Shown in pieces: positions 1 through 6,391 of a stretch of 9,719 nucleotides of DNA. The position numbers were made by a program, and so were the translations under genes. How positions within the stretch are numbered: position 1 is the first letter of the stretch; the number at the start of each line of letters is the position of its first letter. Origin of the DNA: an uncultured Collinsella sp. (GTDB lineage: Bacteria; Actinomycetota; Coriobacteriia; Coriobacteriales; Coriobacteriaceae); NCBI GenBank assembly GCA_900541285.1, contig UQJA01000076.1, forward strand, positions 1 through 9,719, read 5' to 3'. The notes below the pieces were generated by a model. It saw only the letters and a list, made by a program, of their open reading frames with translations. It was not told the origin of the DNA and did no database searches.

Positions 1-67
1 CCCGCGGGATCTGTTCCGGCGGAAACTACCGAAAAACAACCACCTCCACAAGGAAGGACTGCTGGAA

Positions 68-1096
68 ATGAAAAAGATCAAAGTCGCCGTTCTCGGCGCC
101 TCCGGATACGCCGGAGAGGAACTTCTGCGCATTCTGCTGCGCCACCCGGGCGTCGAAATCGTCGCGATCACTTCTCGTAAAAACGCCGGTGAACCGGTCT
201 CCGCGGTTTTCCCGCGCTTCACCGGGGCGCCGCTCCACTTCGTCGCGCCCGATGCCGCCGAACTGGCGAAGAAATGTGACGCGGCAATCCTCGCCCTTCC
301 CCACGGACTGGCGACCGAATACGCGATTCCATTGCTCAACGCCGGGGTGAAGGTGTTCGACATCTCAGCCGACTTCCGGCTCAAGAGCGCCGCGAAATAC
401 AAGGAGTATTACAAGGTCGATCATCCGGCCCCGGAACTGCTGGCCAAGGCGGTCTACGGCCTGCCGGAACGCTACCGCGAACAGCTCCGCACCGCCGATC
501 TGGTCGCCTGCGCCGGATGCTATCCGACCAGTTCGATCCTGCCGACCGCGCCGCTGCTGGCGGCGGGACTGGGCTCCACCGAGGGGATCGTCGTATCGAG
601 CTGCTCCGGCGTGACCGGAGCCGGCCGCAAGGTCGACCTGCCCTACATCTTCCCGGAGTGCAACGAGAGCCTCAAGGCCTACGGAGTCGTCGGGCACCGT
701 CATCTGCCGGAGATCGAGCAGGAGATGGCGTTCGCGGCGGGAGTCGCCGAGATGGCGATCAACTTCATCCCCCATCTCGCGCCGATGAACCGCGGCATCA
801 ACTCGACGATCATCATGAACGCCGCCCCCGGCTGCACGCTCGAGAAGATCGGCGAAGTATACGAAAAGGCATACGGAAACGAGCAGTTCGTGCGGGTGCT
901 CCCCCCCAAACGGTGCGCCGACACCAAGTATGTCTTCATGACCAACACCTGCGAGATCGGCTACAATCTCGACGCCCACACCAACAAGGTGATCGTCACC
1001 AGTTGCATCGACAACCTGACCAAGGGCGCCTCGGGCCAGGCGGTTCAGTGCATGAACATCCGCTTCGGCCTCGACGAAGCCGCTGGTCTGCTCTGA
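68..1096 (+). CDS. argC: N-acetyl-gamma-glutamyl-phosphate reductase (ArgC)
   Basis: The 342-residue product is a full-length ArgC, the NADPH-dependent reductase that converts N-acetyl-glutamyl-phosphate to N-acetyl-glutamate semialdehyde in cytoplasmic arginine/ornithine synthesis. The N-terminus has the dinucleotide-binding loop GASGYAG (residues 10-16). The nucleophile is C151 in the motif ACAGCYPT, and the catalytic histidine is H212 in HRHLPEI. The C-terminal stretch NLTKGASGQAVQ (316-327) is also typical of the family. The ATG at 68 is preceded by a purine-rich Shine-Dalgarno (AAGGAAGGA, about 51-58), and no better upstream start is visible. A strong terminator follows 50 bases after the stop, so argJ, argB or argD do not follow in the same transcript here. 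The sequence style suggests Verrucomicrobiota/Lentisphaerota; this is inference. Confidence 0.96.
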   Translation: MKKIKVAVLGASGYAGEELLRILLRHPGVEIVAITSRKNAGEPVSAVFPRFTGAPLHFVAPDAAELAKKCDAAILALPHGLATEYAIPLLNAGVKVFDISADFRLKSAAKYKEYYKVDHPAPELLAKAVYGLPERYREQLRTADLVACAGCYPTSSILPTAPLLAAGLGSTEGIVVSSCSGVTGAGRKVDLPYIFPECNESLKAYGVVGHRHLPEIEQEMAFAAGVAEMAINFIPHLAPMNRGINSTIIMNAAPGCTLEKIGEVYEKAYGNEQFVRVLPPKRCADTKYVFMTNTCEIGYNLDAHTNKVIVTSCIDNLTKGASGQAVQCMNIRFGLDEAAGLL

Positions 1097-1145
1097 AGCC
1101 TTCTTCCGGTGCACGCGCGTTTTCGGAACAACCGGGAAACGGTTC

Positions 1146-1181
1146 CGCCTCTTCTCCCCCTCCGGAGAGGAGGCGTTTTTT
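1146..1181 (+). terminator. Intrinsic terminator after argC
   Basis: A 12-bp stem (1146-1157 with 1164-1175) contains a single G-U wobble and closes on a 6-base loop, CCCTCC. It is followed directly by six T residues (1176-1181). It ends the argC transcript and separates it from the exonuclease promoter that starts about 13 bases later. Confidence 0.93.
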
Positions 1182-1193
1182 CGCCGGTCCGCG

Positions 1194-1222
1194 TTGCAAT
1201 GCGATCGAAACGGTGGTATATT
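1194..1222 (+). promoter_or_regulatory. Sigma-70-type promoter of the exonuclease gene
   Basis: A -35 box TTGCAA (1194-1199) and a -10 box TATATT (1217-1222) are separated by exactly 17 bases. The predicted start lies near 1229, about 32 bases before the ATG. Its position directly after the argC terminator supports independent transcription of the exonuclease gene. Confidence 0.65.
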
Positions 1223-1260
1223 CCAACAAATGCAACCCATGACTGCAAGGAGAGGAATCC

Positions 1261-1746
1261 ATGATGCAGGATCTGAAACTGGAACGGCCGCTGGTCGTTT
1301 TCGATATTGAAAGCACCGGCGTGGTGCCGCAGCGCGACCGGATTGTCGAACTGGCGGTCCTCAAGGTGTTTCCGGACGGACGCACCCAGAACACGGTTCG
1401 CCGCCTCAATCCGGAGATGCCGATTCCGGCCGGTGCCACCGCGATTCACGGCATCACCAATGCCGATGTCGCCGACTGCCCCACTTTTCTGGTCATCGCC
1501 GACAAACTCTACCGCTACCTGGAAGACTGCGATCTGGCCGGATACAACATCACCGGCTTCGACATTCCCATGCTTGAAGCGGAATTCAAACGGGCCGGAT
1601 TCGACTTCAAGGTGGAGGGACGCCGGGTGATCGATGCGTACAACATCTTCTGCAAACTCTATCCGCGCACGCTAACAGCTGCTTATAAGTTCTTCTGCGG
1701 AAAAGAACTGGAAGGTGCGCACGGCGCCGCCGCCGATACCGCCGCA
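1261..1746 (+). CDS. DEDDh 3'-5' exonuclease (DNA polymerase III epsilon-like), 3' end lost
   Basis: This encodes a DnaQ-like 3'-5' exonuclease that would remove nucleotides from DNA 3' ends using two metal ions. All DEDDh motifs are visible: D15 and E17 in FDIESTG, D101 in GYNITGFDIPML, and H154 with D159 in AHGAAADT. The region around residues 55-75 (IPAGATAIHGIT) is also typical of the family. A good Shine-Dalgarno, AGGAGAGG (1248-1255), supports the ATG at 1261; a second ATG follows at 1264. Recognisable exonuclease sequence stops at about residue 162. The natural protein should continue for perhaps another 20-80 residues. The frame stays open to a stop at 2298, but that extension is antisense to the DUF134/NifX gene and is not exonuclease. 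The gene is therefore partial, broken at the chimeric join. Confidence 0.85.
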
Positions 1747-2265
1747 AATGAGCGTGTCAACGCCACCGTTGGCAAGCAGGCCCGCCAAGGCGCCGTGGCC
1801 GGTGCCACCGGTGCCTACGACCTGCTCGTTGAGCACCTTGCCATCCTGGATGTCGTAGATCTTGAACTGCTCGCTGCGGCCAAAGTGCATAAAGATGTTG
1901 CCGTTGTCGTACGTCGTTGCCACCCTCATGGTGCCGACCTCCTTTGCTGGCCATGCGGCCGTCGTCGTGGCGATGGGGGAGTACGCGATATTGCCGCCCT
2001 CGATGACAATCGCCCGTCCATTGACCAACGCGTTTGCCACCTTGCGATGCGCGCGGCTGCAGATTGCCGCCACCGTGGTGCGGGCAATGCCCATGTGTTG
2101 GGCGACTGCCTCTTGGTTAAGGCCTTCCAAGTCGCACAGGCGCAGCACCTCGAGCTCGTCGACTGTCATATCGATGGCATCGCCGCTCGCCAGGCCATCG
2201 GGGGTAAAACCGCGATATTCGGGGATGATCCCGACGTGGCGCAGTTTCTCGCGTCTTCCTGCCAT
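1723..2265 (-). CDS. DUF134 helix-turn-helix / NifX-like domain protein, C-terminus lost
   Basis: This is a two-domain protein. Residues about 1-105 form a DUF134 domain with an opening like GFTPDG and a sigma-region-4-like helix-turn-helix (AVAQHMGIARTTVAAI). Residues about 113-181 form a NifX/dinitrogenase iron-molybdenum cofactor-like domain (MRVATTYDNG, FGRSEQF, LICGGIGGGA). Such proteins are thought to be DNA-binding regulators or metal-cluster-related proteins, and the ligand is unknown. The ATG at 2265 is chosen because AAGGAG (2271-2276) lies 5 bases before it; the GTG at 2271 overlaps that site. An internal AAAGGAGG (1938-1945) lies 8 bases before an in-frame ATG at 1929, so the second domain may also be made separately. 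After GGIGGGA (codon 1723-1725) the frame runs into antisense exonuclease sequence and stops at 1672. The natural C-terminus, likely 30-50 residues, is missing. Confidence 0.8.
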
Positions 2266-2279
2266 GCGCACTCCTTATC

Positions 2280-2291
2280 TGACATATGTCA
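2280..2291. promoter_or_regulatory. Candidate operator 1, perfect 12-bp palindrome
   Basis: TGACATATGTCA is a perfect palindrome just upstream of the DUF134/NifX ribosome binding site. It covers the predicted transcription start of that gene. A near copy lies 53 bases away. Assigning it as a binding site of the neighbouring DUF134 protein is inference from position and symmetry. Confidence 0.5.
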
Positions 2292-2296
2292 ACAAT

Positions 2297-2324
2297 AGAA
2301 TAGCGAACGTGCAGATTTGCGCAA
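2297..2324 (-). promoter_or_regulatory. Candidate promoter of the DUF134/NifX gene
   Basis: On the minus strand a -35-like TTGCGC (2319-2324) and a -10-like TATTCT (2297-2302) are separated by 16 bases. The predicted start at about 2290 falls inside palindrome 1, and palindrome 2 sits just upstream of the -35 box. The boxes are imperfect matches, so the call rests largely on position. Confidence 0.45.
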
Positions 2325-2328
2325 TGAA

Positions 2329-2348
2329 TTTCTGGCATATGTCAGAAA
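2329..2348. promoter_or_regulatory. Candidate operator 2, 20-bp near-perfect palindrome
   Basis: The centre TCTGGCATATGTCAGA (2331-2346), with flanking TT and AA, is palindromic except for one base pair. It shares the CATATGTCA core with the site at 2280-2291. The centres are 53 bases apart, close to five helical turns, so a protein bound at both sites would lie on the same face of the DNA. Confidence 0.45.
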
Positions 2349-2391
2349 ATGAGGGCTTATGTTTGTGCTGTGGGGCCGCGTGCGCCTGGGC

Positions 2392-2397
2392 TACAAT
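2392..2397 (+). promoter_or_regulatory. Candidate -10 box of the thyA-folA unit
   Basis: TACAAT at 2392-2397 is a good -10 element 34 bases before the thyA ATG. The -35 region (around 2369-2374, TGTGGG) is a poor match, so the promoter is only tentative. Confidence 0.35.
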
Positions 2398-2431
2398 GAA
2401 TCTCGCTTGTAGGCGACTGACAGGAGGGTCA

Positions 2432-3280
2432 ATGACCAAAGCTGATCAACAGTTTGTAACCATGTGCCGCGATATCTTGGACCATGGCACCACCACCGAG
2501 GGCCAAAAGGTCCGCCCGGTGTGGGAGGACGGCACCCCTGCCTATACCATTAAAAACTTTGGCGTCACGGCGCGCTACGACCTGCGCGAGGAGTTCCCTG
2601 CGCTTACGCTGCGCCGCACGGCTCTTAAGTCTGCGATGGACGAGATCCTGTGGATCTATCAAAAGAAGTCTAATAACGTCCATGACCTCAACAGCCATAT
2701 TTGGGACGAGTGGGCCGACGAGACCGGCTCCATTGGCAAGGCCTACGGGTACCAAATTGGCCAGAAAAGCCATTATGCCGAGGGCGATTTCGACCAGATG
2801 GACCGCGTACTGTACGACCTTAAGCATACGCCGTACAGCCGCCGCATCATGACCAACACGTACGTGTTTAGCGACCTTTCCGAGATGCACCTGTATCCGT
2901 GCGCCTACAGCGTGACTTATAACGTCACGCAGCGCCCGCAGGACGATAAGCCCACACTCAACATGATTCTCAACCAGCGCAGTCAGGACATTTTGGCCGC
3001 GAATAACTGGAATGTGTGCCAGTACGCCATCTTGCTGATGATGGTCGCACAGTCGGTCGATATGATTCCCGGTGAGCTGCTGCATGTGATTGCCGATGCC
3101 CACATTTACGACCGTCACGTCGATATCGTCCGCGAGCTTATTGAGCGTCCGCAGTTTGCGGCGCCTAAGGTAACGCTGAATCCCGACGTGCATGACTTCT
3201 ATGCGTTTACGACCGACGACCTCATCGTCGAGGGCTATGAGCACGGTCCGCAGGTCAAGAACATTCCCATCGCGGTGTAG
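2432..3280 (+). CDS. thyA: Thymidylate synthase (ThyA), variant active-site motif
   Basis: The 282-residue product is a folate-dependent thymidylate synthase, which methylates dUMP to dTMP with methylene-tetrahydrofolate and leaves dihydrofolate. By alignment to E. coli ThyA the key residues are nucleophile C157 (LYPCAYSV), E71 and W74 (DEILW), IWDEWADE (90-97), the phosphate-binding arginines in YSRRI and QRSQD (R183), D186, N194, H224 and Y226 (DAHIYDRH). The usual PCHxxxQ reads PCAYSVT here, and the LGLPFN loop reads LAANNWN, so this is a divergent branch of the family. The ATG at 2432 follows AGGAGG (2422-2427); the frame is open further upstream, but that part is antisense to the DUF134 gene. 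folA begins within ten bases of the stop, and DHFR recycles the dihydrofolate this enzyme produces. Confidence 0.93.
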   Translation: MTKADQQFVTMCRDILDHGTTTEGQKVRPVWEDGTPAYTIKNFGVTARYDLREEFPALTLRRTALKSAMDEILWIYQKKSNNVHDLNSHIWDEWADETGSIGKAYGYQIGQKSHYAEGDFDQMDRVLYDLKHTPYSRRIMTNTYVFSDLSEMHLYPCAYSVTYNVTQRPQDDKPTLNMILNQRSQDILAANNWNVCQYAILLMMVAQSVDMIPGELLHVIADAHIYDRHVDIVRELIERPQFAAPKVTLNPDVHDFYAFTTDDLIVEGYEHGPQVKNIPIAV

Positions 3281-3289
3281 GTGGCGGGC

Positions 3290-3808
3290 ATGACGTGTAA
3301 GCTTTCTGCCATCGTTGCCGTGTGTGAAGACTGGGGCATTGGCTGCGAGGGCGATATGGTCGTGTCCAATCGCGCCGATATGCGCCATTTTGTGGCGTGC
3401 ACCAAAGGTTACCCGGTCATTATGGGGCGCAAGACCTTGCTGAGTTTTCCCGGCGGGCGTCCGCTCAAGAACCGCCGCAATATCGTGCTCACGCGCGACA
3501 AGGATTTTGCGCCTGAGGGCGTCGACGTGGTGCATAGCATCGACGAGGCGCTCACTGCGGTTGCCGATGAGCCCGTTGCCTGGGTGATCGGTGGCGGCGA
3601 TGTGTATCGGCAGTTTCTGCCGTATTGCGCCGAGGCCGAGGTCACGCATAACCACTGCGTCCATGTCGTGGATACGTACTTTCCCGATTTGGAAGCCGAT
3701 CCTGCGTGGGAGATTGCGCAGCGTAGCGGGGTCGCGACGATTGCCGCCGGTGAGGGTGACGAGGGCGTCGATTATGAGTTCGTGACGTATCGTCGCATTG
3801 AGGCGTAA
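3290..3808 (+). CDS. folA: Dihydrofolate reductase (DHFR)
   Basis: The 172-residue product matches DHFR, which reduces dihydrofolate to tetrahydrofolate with NADPH. Visible motifs are DWGIG (14-18), the acidic catalytic residue D30 in RADMRHF, VIMGRKT (43-49), GRPLKNRRNIVLT (56-68), the nucleotide-binding VIGGGDVY (99-106) and VTH (118-120). The position of E. coli Trp22 appears to be V25, in a segment reading MVVSNRAD instead of the usual PWxLPxD. ATG 3290 is preferred because AGGTGG (3279-3284) lies 5 bases before it. A GTG at 3281 directly abuts the thyA stop and is an alternative. The near-zero spacing to thyA implies translational coupling in a dTMP/folate operon. Confidence 0.92.
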   Translation: MTCKLSAIVAVCEDWGIGCEGDMVVSNRADMRHFVACTKGYPVIMGRKTLLSFPGGRPLKNRRNIVLTRDKDFAPEGVDVVHSIDEALTAVADEPVAWVIGGGDVYRQFLPYCAEAEVTHNHCVHVVDTYFPDLEADPAWEIAQRSGVATIAAGEGDEGVDYEFVTYRRIEA

Positions 3809-3852
3809 ATCGTCTGGCGTGAACGGTATCATCGGTTTGATTGAATGCATGG

Positions 3853-3871
3853 GGCGGCGCTTTGCGTCGCC
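3853..3871 (+). terminator. Possible weak hairpin terminator after folA
   Basis: A 7-bp stem (GGCGGCG at 3853-3859 with CGTCGCC at 3865-3871, one G-U pair) closes on a 5-base loop. It is followed only by the mixed stretch TCGTTTGGT. The hairpin is clear, but the T tract is poor. Confidence 0.35.
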
Positions 3872-3917
3872 TCGTTTGGTATAGATATGCTGTAAAGAAG
3901 GGTGCGGGCTGGCTACT

Positions 3918-4832
3918 ATGACTGATGCCATTGAGGTGCTGCGAATCGATTCGCTCGAGGACGAGCGGCTCGATGCCTACGTGCGACTGACCGAGCGCGA
4001 GCTGCGCTGCGTGCTGGAGCCGCAAAAGGGCATCTTTATCGCCGAGAGCGCCAAGGTTATCGAGCGCGCGGTGCGTGCCGGATATCAGCCGGTGAGCTTT
4101 CTGTTGGGTGAACGCTGGCTCGACCAGATGATGCCGTTGTTCGAGCGCCTGGTTGTGCGCGAGGGCGCGGGTCCGGTTCCTGTGTTCGTGGCCTCGATGG
4201 AGCTTATGGAGCAGTTGACGGGCTTTAACGTGACGCGCGGCGCGCTGGCGGCGTTCCGTCGCCCGCGTCAGATTCCGGTTGATGAGTTCTTGGGCGGCGT
4301 CGTCGAGGCGGCGGGAGATCGTCCGGTGCGCGTGTGCGTGCTTGAGGGCATTGTCGACCACACCAACGTCGGTGCGATTTTCCGCTCGGCCGCCGCGCTT
4401 AATGTCGACGGTATTCTGGTGAGCCCCACTTGTTGTGATCCGCTGTACCGCCGCTCGGCCCGCGTGAGCATGGGCACGGTGTTCCAGGTGCCGTGGACGC
4501 GCATTGGCAGCGAGGCGCGCGTGTGGCCGCATGATGGGCTGGCGGCGCTCCACGATGCCGGCTTTTCGTGTGCCGCCATGGCGTTGACGGATGATTCGGT
4601 GTCGCTGGACGACCCCGTGCTGCAGGAGATAGACCGCCTAGCGATCTTTATGGGTACCGAGGGTGCCGGCTTGGGCGTCAAGACCATTGAGGGCTGTGAC
4701 CGCGCCGTGCGCATTCCGATGGCGCACGGGGTCGATTCGCTCAACGTGGCCGCGGCGAGCGCCGTCGCCTTTTGGCAGCTGTGCCCGCACGTGAGCAATG
4801 AGTATCACTACCAGCCGGGTTTGTATCACTAG
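3918..4832 (+). CDS. TrmH/SpoU-family RNA 2'-O-methyltransferase
   Basis: This 304-residue SPOUT-class enzyme should transfer a methyl group from S-adenosylmethionine to a ribose 2'-OH of rRNA or tRNA. The N-terminal 120 residues look like a substrate-binding region (GIFIAESAKVIERA, residues 38-51). The catalytic domain has motif 1 with N150 and R156 (NVGAIFRSAAAL), motif 2 IFMGTEGAGL (243-252) and motif 3 IPMAHGVDSLNVAAASAV (266-283), which form the trefoil-knot cofactor site. The exact RNA target cannot be read from sequence. The ATG at 3918 has only a distant purine-rich stretch (AAAGAAGG, about 3894-3901) upstream, so translation initiation may be weak. It lies 109 bases after folA, with a possible promoter (TTGCGT 3862-3867, TATGCT 3886-3891) in between. 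Confidence 0.88.
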   Translation: MTDAIEVLRIDSLEDERLDAYVRLTERELRCVLEPQKGIFIAESAKVIERAVRAGYQPVSFLLGERWLDQMMPLFERLVVREGAGPVPVFVASMELMEQLTGFNVTRGALAAFRRPRQIPVDEFLGGVVEAAGDRPVRVCVLEGIVDHTNVGAIFRSAAALNVDGILVSPTCCDPLYRRSARVSMGTVFQVPWTRIGSEARVWPHDGLAALHDAGFSCAAMALTDDSVSLDDPVLQEIDRLAIFMGTEGAGLGVKTIEGCDRAVRIPMAHGVDSLNVAAASAVAFWQLCPHVSNEYHYQPGLYH

Positions 4833-4866
4833 GCAGATATTTCGCACCAGGCTCTGATTCGGGGTG

Positions 4867-4895
4867 TTTCGGTCGCCGCCAGTCGGTGCTAAGCT
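4867..4895 (+). promoter_or_regulatory. Candidate extended -10 promoter of the MATE gene
   Basis: TGCTAAGCT (4887-4895) reads as an extended -10 element (TG-N-TAAGCT). A weak -35, TTTCGG (4867-4872), lies 17 bases upstream. It sits in the 125-base gap before the transporter start, and no other element there is better. Confidence 0.35.
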
Positions 4896-4957
4896 GGTTT
4901 TGGCTTTGGTTTTAAATTGCTGTTTTGTTGTTTGACGTATGCGTGTGGGGAGGGCGT

Positions 4958-6307
4958 GTGGCTAAGAAATCTACGGCTATCGATGTAACGCAGGGTGTCA
5001 TTTGGCAGCAGCTGCTTTCGCTGTGCGTTCCCATCTTCTTTAGTTCGTTTTTTCAGCAGGCCTACACGCTTATCGGTACGTATATCGTCGGTCAGTTTGG
5101 CGGCAAGCTCGCACTGGGTGGCATTCAGGCCACGATGGTGCTTACGGAGCTCTGCATTGGTTTTTGCGTCGGTGTGGGTGCTGGCTGTGCCGTTATTACC
5201 GGTCAGTATTTTGGCCAGCACGATGATGAGCGACTGAGTCGTTCGGTCCATACGGCCATGACGCTTGCGCTGGTGGGCGGTATCGTTTTCTCGATTCTTG
5301 GCATAGTGTTCGTTGAGCCCATGCTGGTGCTTATGAACACGCCGCATGAACTATTGGCCGAGGGCGTGGCCTATGCTCGCTGTTATTTTGCCGCGATGGT
5401 TGCGGCACTGCTGCTCAATATGGGAACGGCACTGCTGCGCGCCGTGGGCGACACGCGCGGGCCTGCCGTGATCATTGCCTCTGGCTGCCTGGTTAACGTG
5501 GTGCTGGATATCATCTTTGTCGCTGTGTTGCATATGGAGGCGCTGGGCTGCGGCATCGCAGTGGCGCTGACCATTTGCTCCAATGCAACGATGATCGTGT
5601 TTCGCATGATGCGCGCTCCGGGTGCATGGCGTCTTTCGCTGTCTAAGCTCGGCATCGATCGCGGTATTTGCAAGAGTATGATCTCGTGTGGTCTGCCACT
5701 CGGTTTTCAATCGGCTGCCTATTCGATCTCGAACGTGTTGATCCAGGTGTCGGTTAATTCGTTTGGCGCCGATGTCACGACTGCTTGGGGTCTATCTGGG
5801 CGCCTGGATGGCATTATCTGGATGGTGACCGAGGCGCTCGGCGTATCGATCACTACCTTCTCGGCGCAGAACTTTGGCGCGCGCAATTACGAGCGCATGC
5901 GCAAGGGCTACCATACGTCGCTCGTGCTGTCGTTTATGCTCATTGGTGGCCTGTCTGCCGTGCTGCTGGTGTTCTCGGGTCCGCTGTCGCGTTTGTTTGT
6001 CGACGATGCTTCGATTTCGGCGTACACCACGACGATTCTTCACTTTATCGCGCCGTTCTACGCGATCTTCTCGATTATCGAAAACGCGTCGGGCTCCATT
6101 CGCGGCGCCGGCGTGAGTCTGCAGCCTATGATGCTCACCATCTTTGGCACCGTTGTCTTGAGGGTGATTTGGGTGTTTGCGATCATGCCCTTCGATCCGT
6201 CGCTCGAGCATCTACTGCTGGTCTACCCCGTAACCTGGCTCATTACGGCCACGATGTTCACCATCTACCACCACAGCGGCAACTGGCTAGGCCGCGCCAT
6301 CGCCTAA
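4958..6307 (+). CDS. MATE-family multidrug/toxin exporter
   Basis: The 449-residue integral membrane protein has about 12 hydrophobic segments in two similar halves, as in MATE cation-antiporters that export drugs or metabolites with Na+ or H+. Recognisable family segments are PIFFSSFFQQAYTLIGTYIV (25-44), GQYFGQ (82-87), ALLRAVGDTRGPAV (near 160) and, in the second half, GLPLGFQSAAYSISN followed by the AQNFGARNYERM loop. GTG 4958 is chosen because GGGGAGG (4947-4953) lies just before it and the protein then begins at the expected distance from the first membrane segment. The frame is open 11 codons further upstream from a TTG without a ribosome binding site. The substrate is unknown. The gene converges on the cobO remnant, with a two-way terminator between them. 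Confidence 0.9.
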   Translation: MAKKSTAIDVTQGVIWQQLLSLCVPIFFSSFFQQAYTLIGTYIVGQFGGKLALGGIQATMVLTELCIGFCVGVGAGCAVITGQYFGQHDDERLSRSVHTAMTLALVGGIVFSILGIVFVEPMLVLMNTPHELLAEGVAYARCYFAAMVAALLLNMGTALLRAVGDTRGPAVIIASGCLVNVVLDIIFVAVLHMEALGCGIAVALTICSNATMIVFRMMRAPGAWRLSLSKLGIDRGICKSMISCGLPLGFQSAAYSISNVLIQVSVNSFGADVTTAWGLSGRLDGIIWMVTEALGVSITTFSAQNFGARNYERMRKGYHTSLVLSFMLIGGLSAVLLVFSGPLSRLFVDDASISAYTTTILHFIAPFYAIFSIIENASGSIRGAGVSLQPMMLTIFGTVVLRVIWVFAIMPFDPSLEHLLLVYPVTWLITATMFTIYHHSGNWLGRAIA

Positions 6308-6316
6308 TGATCCCTT

Positions 6317-6381
6317 GGGGCGGAGGAAAACGGATCATTGCTCTCCGTCGTGATGTCGATGATCCGTTTTCCTCCGTCCCC
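6317..6381. terminator. Bidirectional terminator / long inverted repeat
   Basis: Arms 6317-6338 and 6359-6381 are inverted repeats with 18 consecutive perfect pairs plus a GGGG/CCCC end interrupted by one extra T. The loop is 20 bases. The inner stem CGGATCAT/ATGATCCG is followed by TTTT in both reading directions, so it can terminate the MATE gene and the converging cobO remnant. A further TGATCC at 6308-6313, overlapping the end of the MATE gene, can pair with GGATCA in the left arm as an alternative fold. It may also belong to a dispersed genomic repeat; that cannot be tested here. Confidence 0.65.
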
Positions 6382-6391
6382 TTCGGTTTCA

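Noticed and set aside
365..1240. A 291-residue minus-strand open frame opposite argC
   Set aside because: It is a shadow of argC that also runs through the argC terminator; it has no family resemblance.
1261..2298. A 345-residue open frame that looks like an exonuclease with a novel C-terminal domain
   Set aside because: After residue ~162 the frame is the antisense of a DUF134/NifX gene with its own ribosome binding site and family motifs. The extension is an artefact of the join and not a new domain.
1862..3280. A longer thyA with a 190-residue N-terminal extension
   Set aside because: The extension is antisense to the DUF134 gene and its promoter. The ATG at 2432 has AGGAGG upstream and matches the normal ThyA N-terminus.
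3241..3300. A regulatory gap between thyA and folA
   Set aside because: The gap is only 0-9 bases, depending on the folA start chosen, so coupling is the simpler reading.
2429..3931. A 500-residue minus-strand open frame opposite thyA and folA
   Set aside because: It is a shadow frame produced by GC-rich codon use. It has no family motifs, and it lies opposite two clear enzymes.
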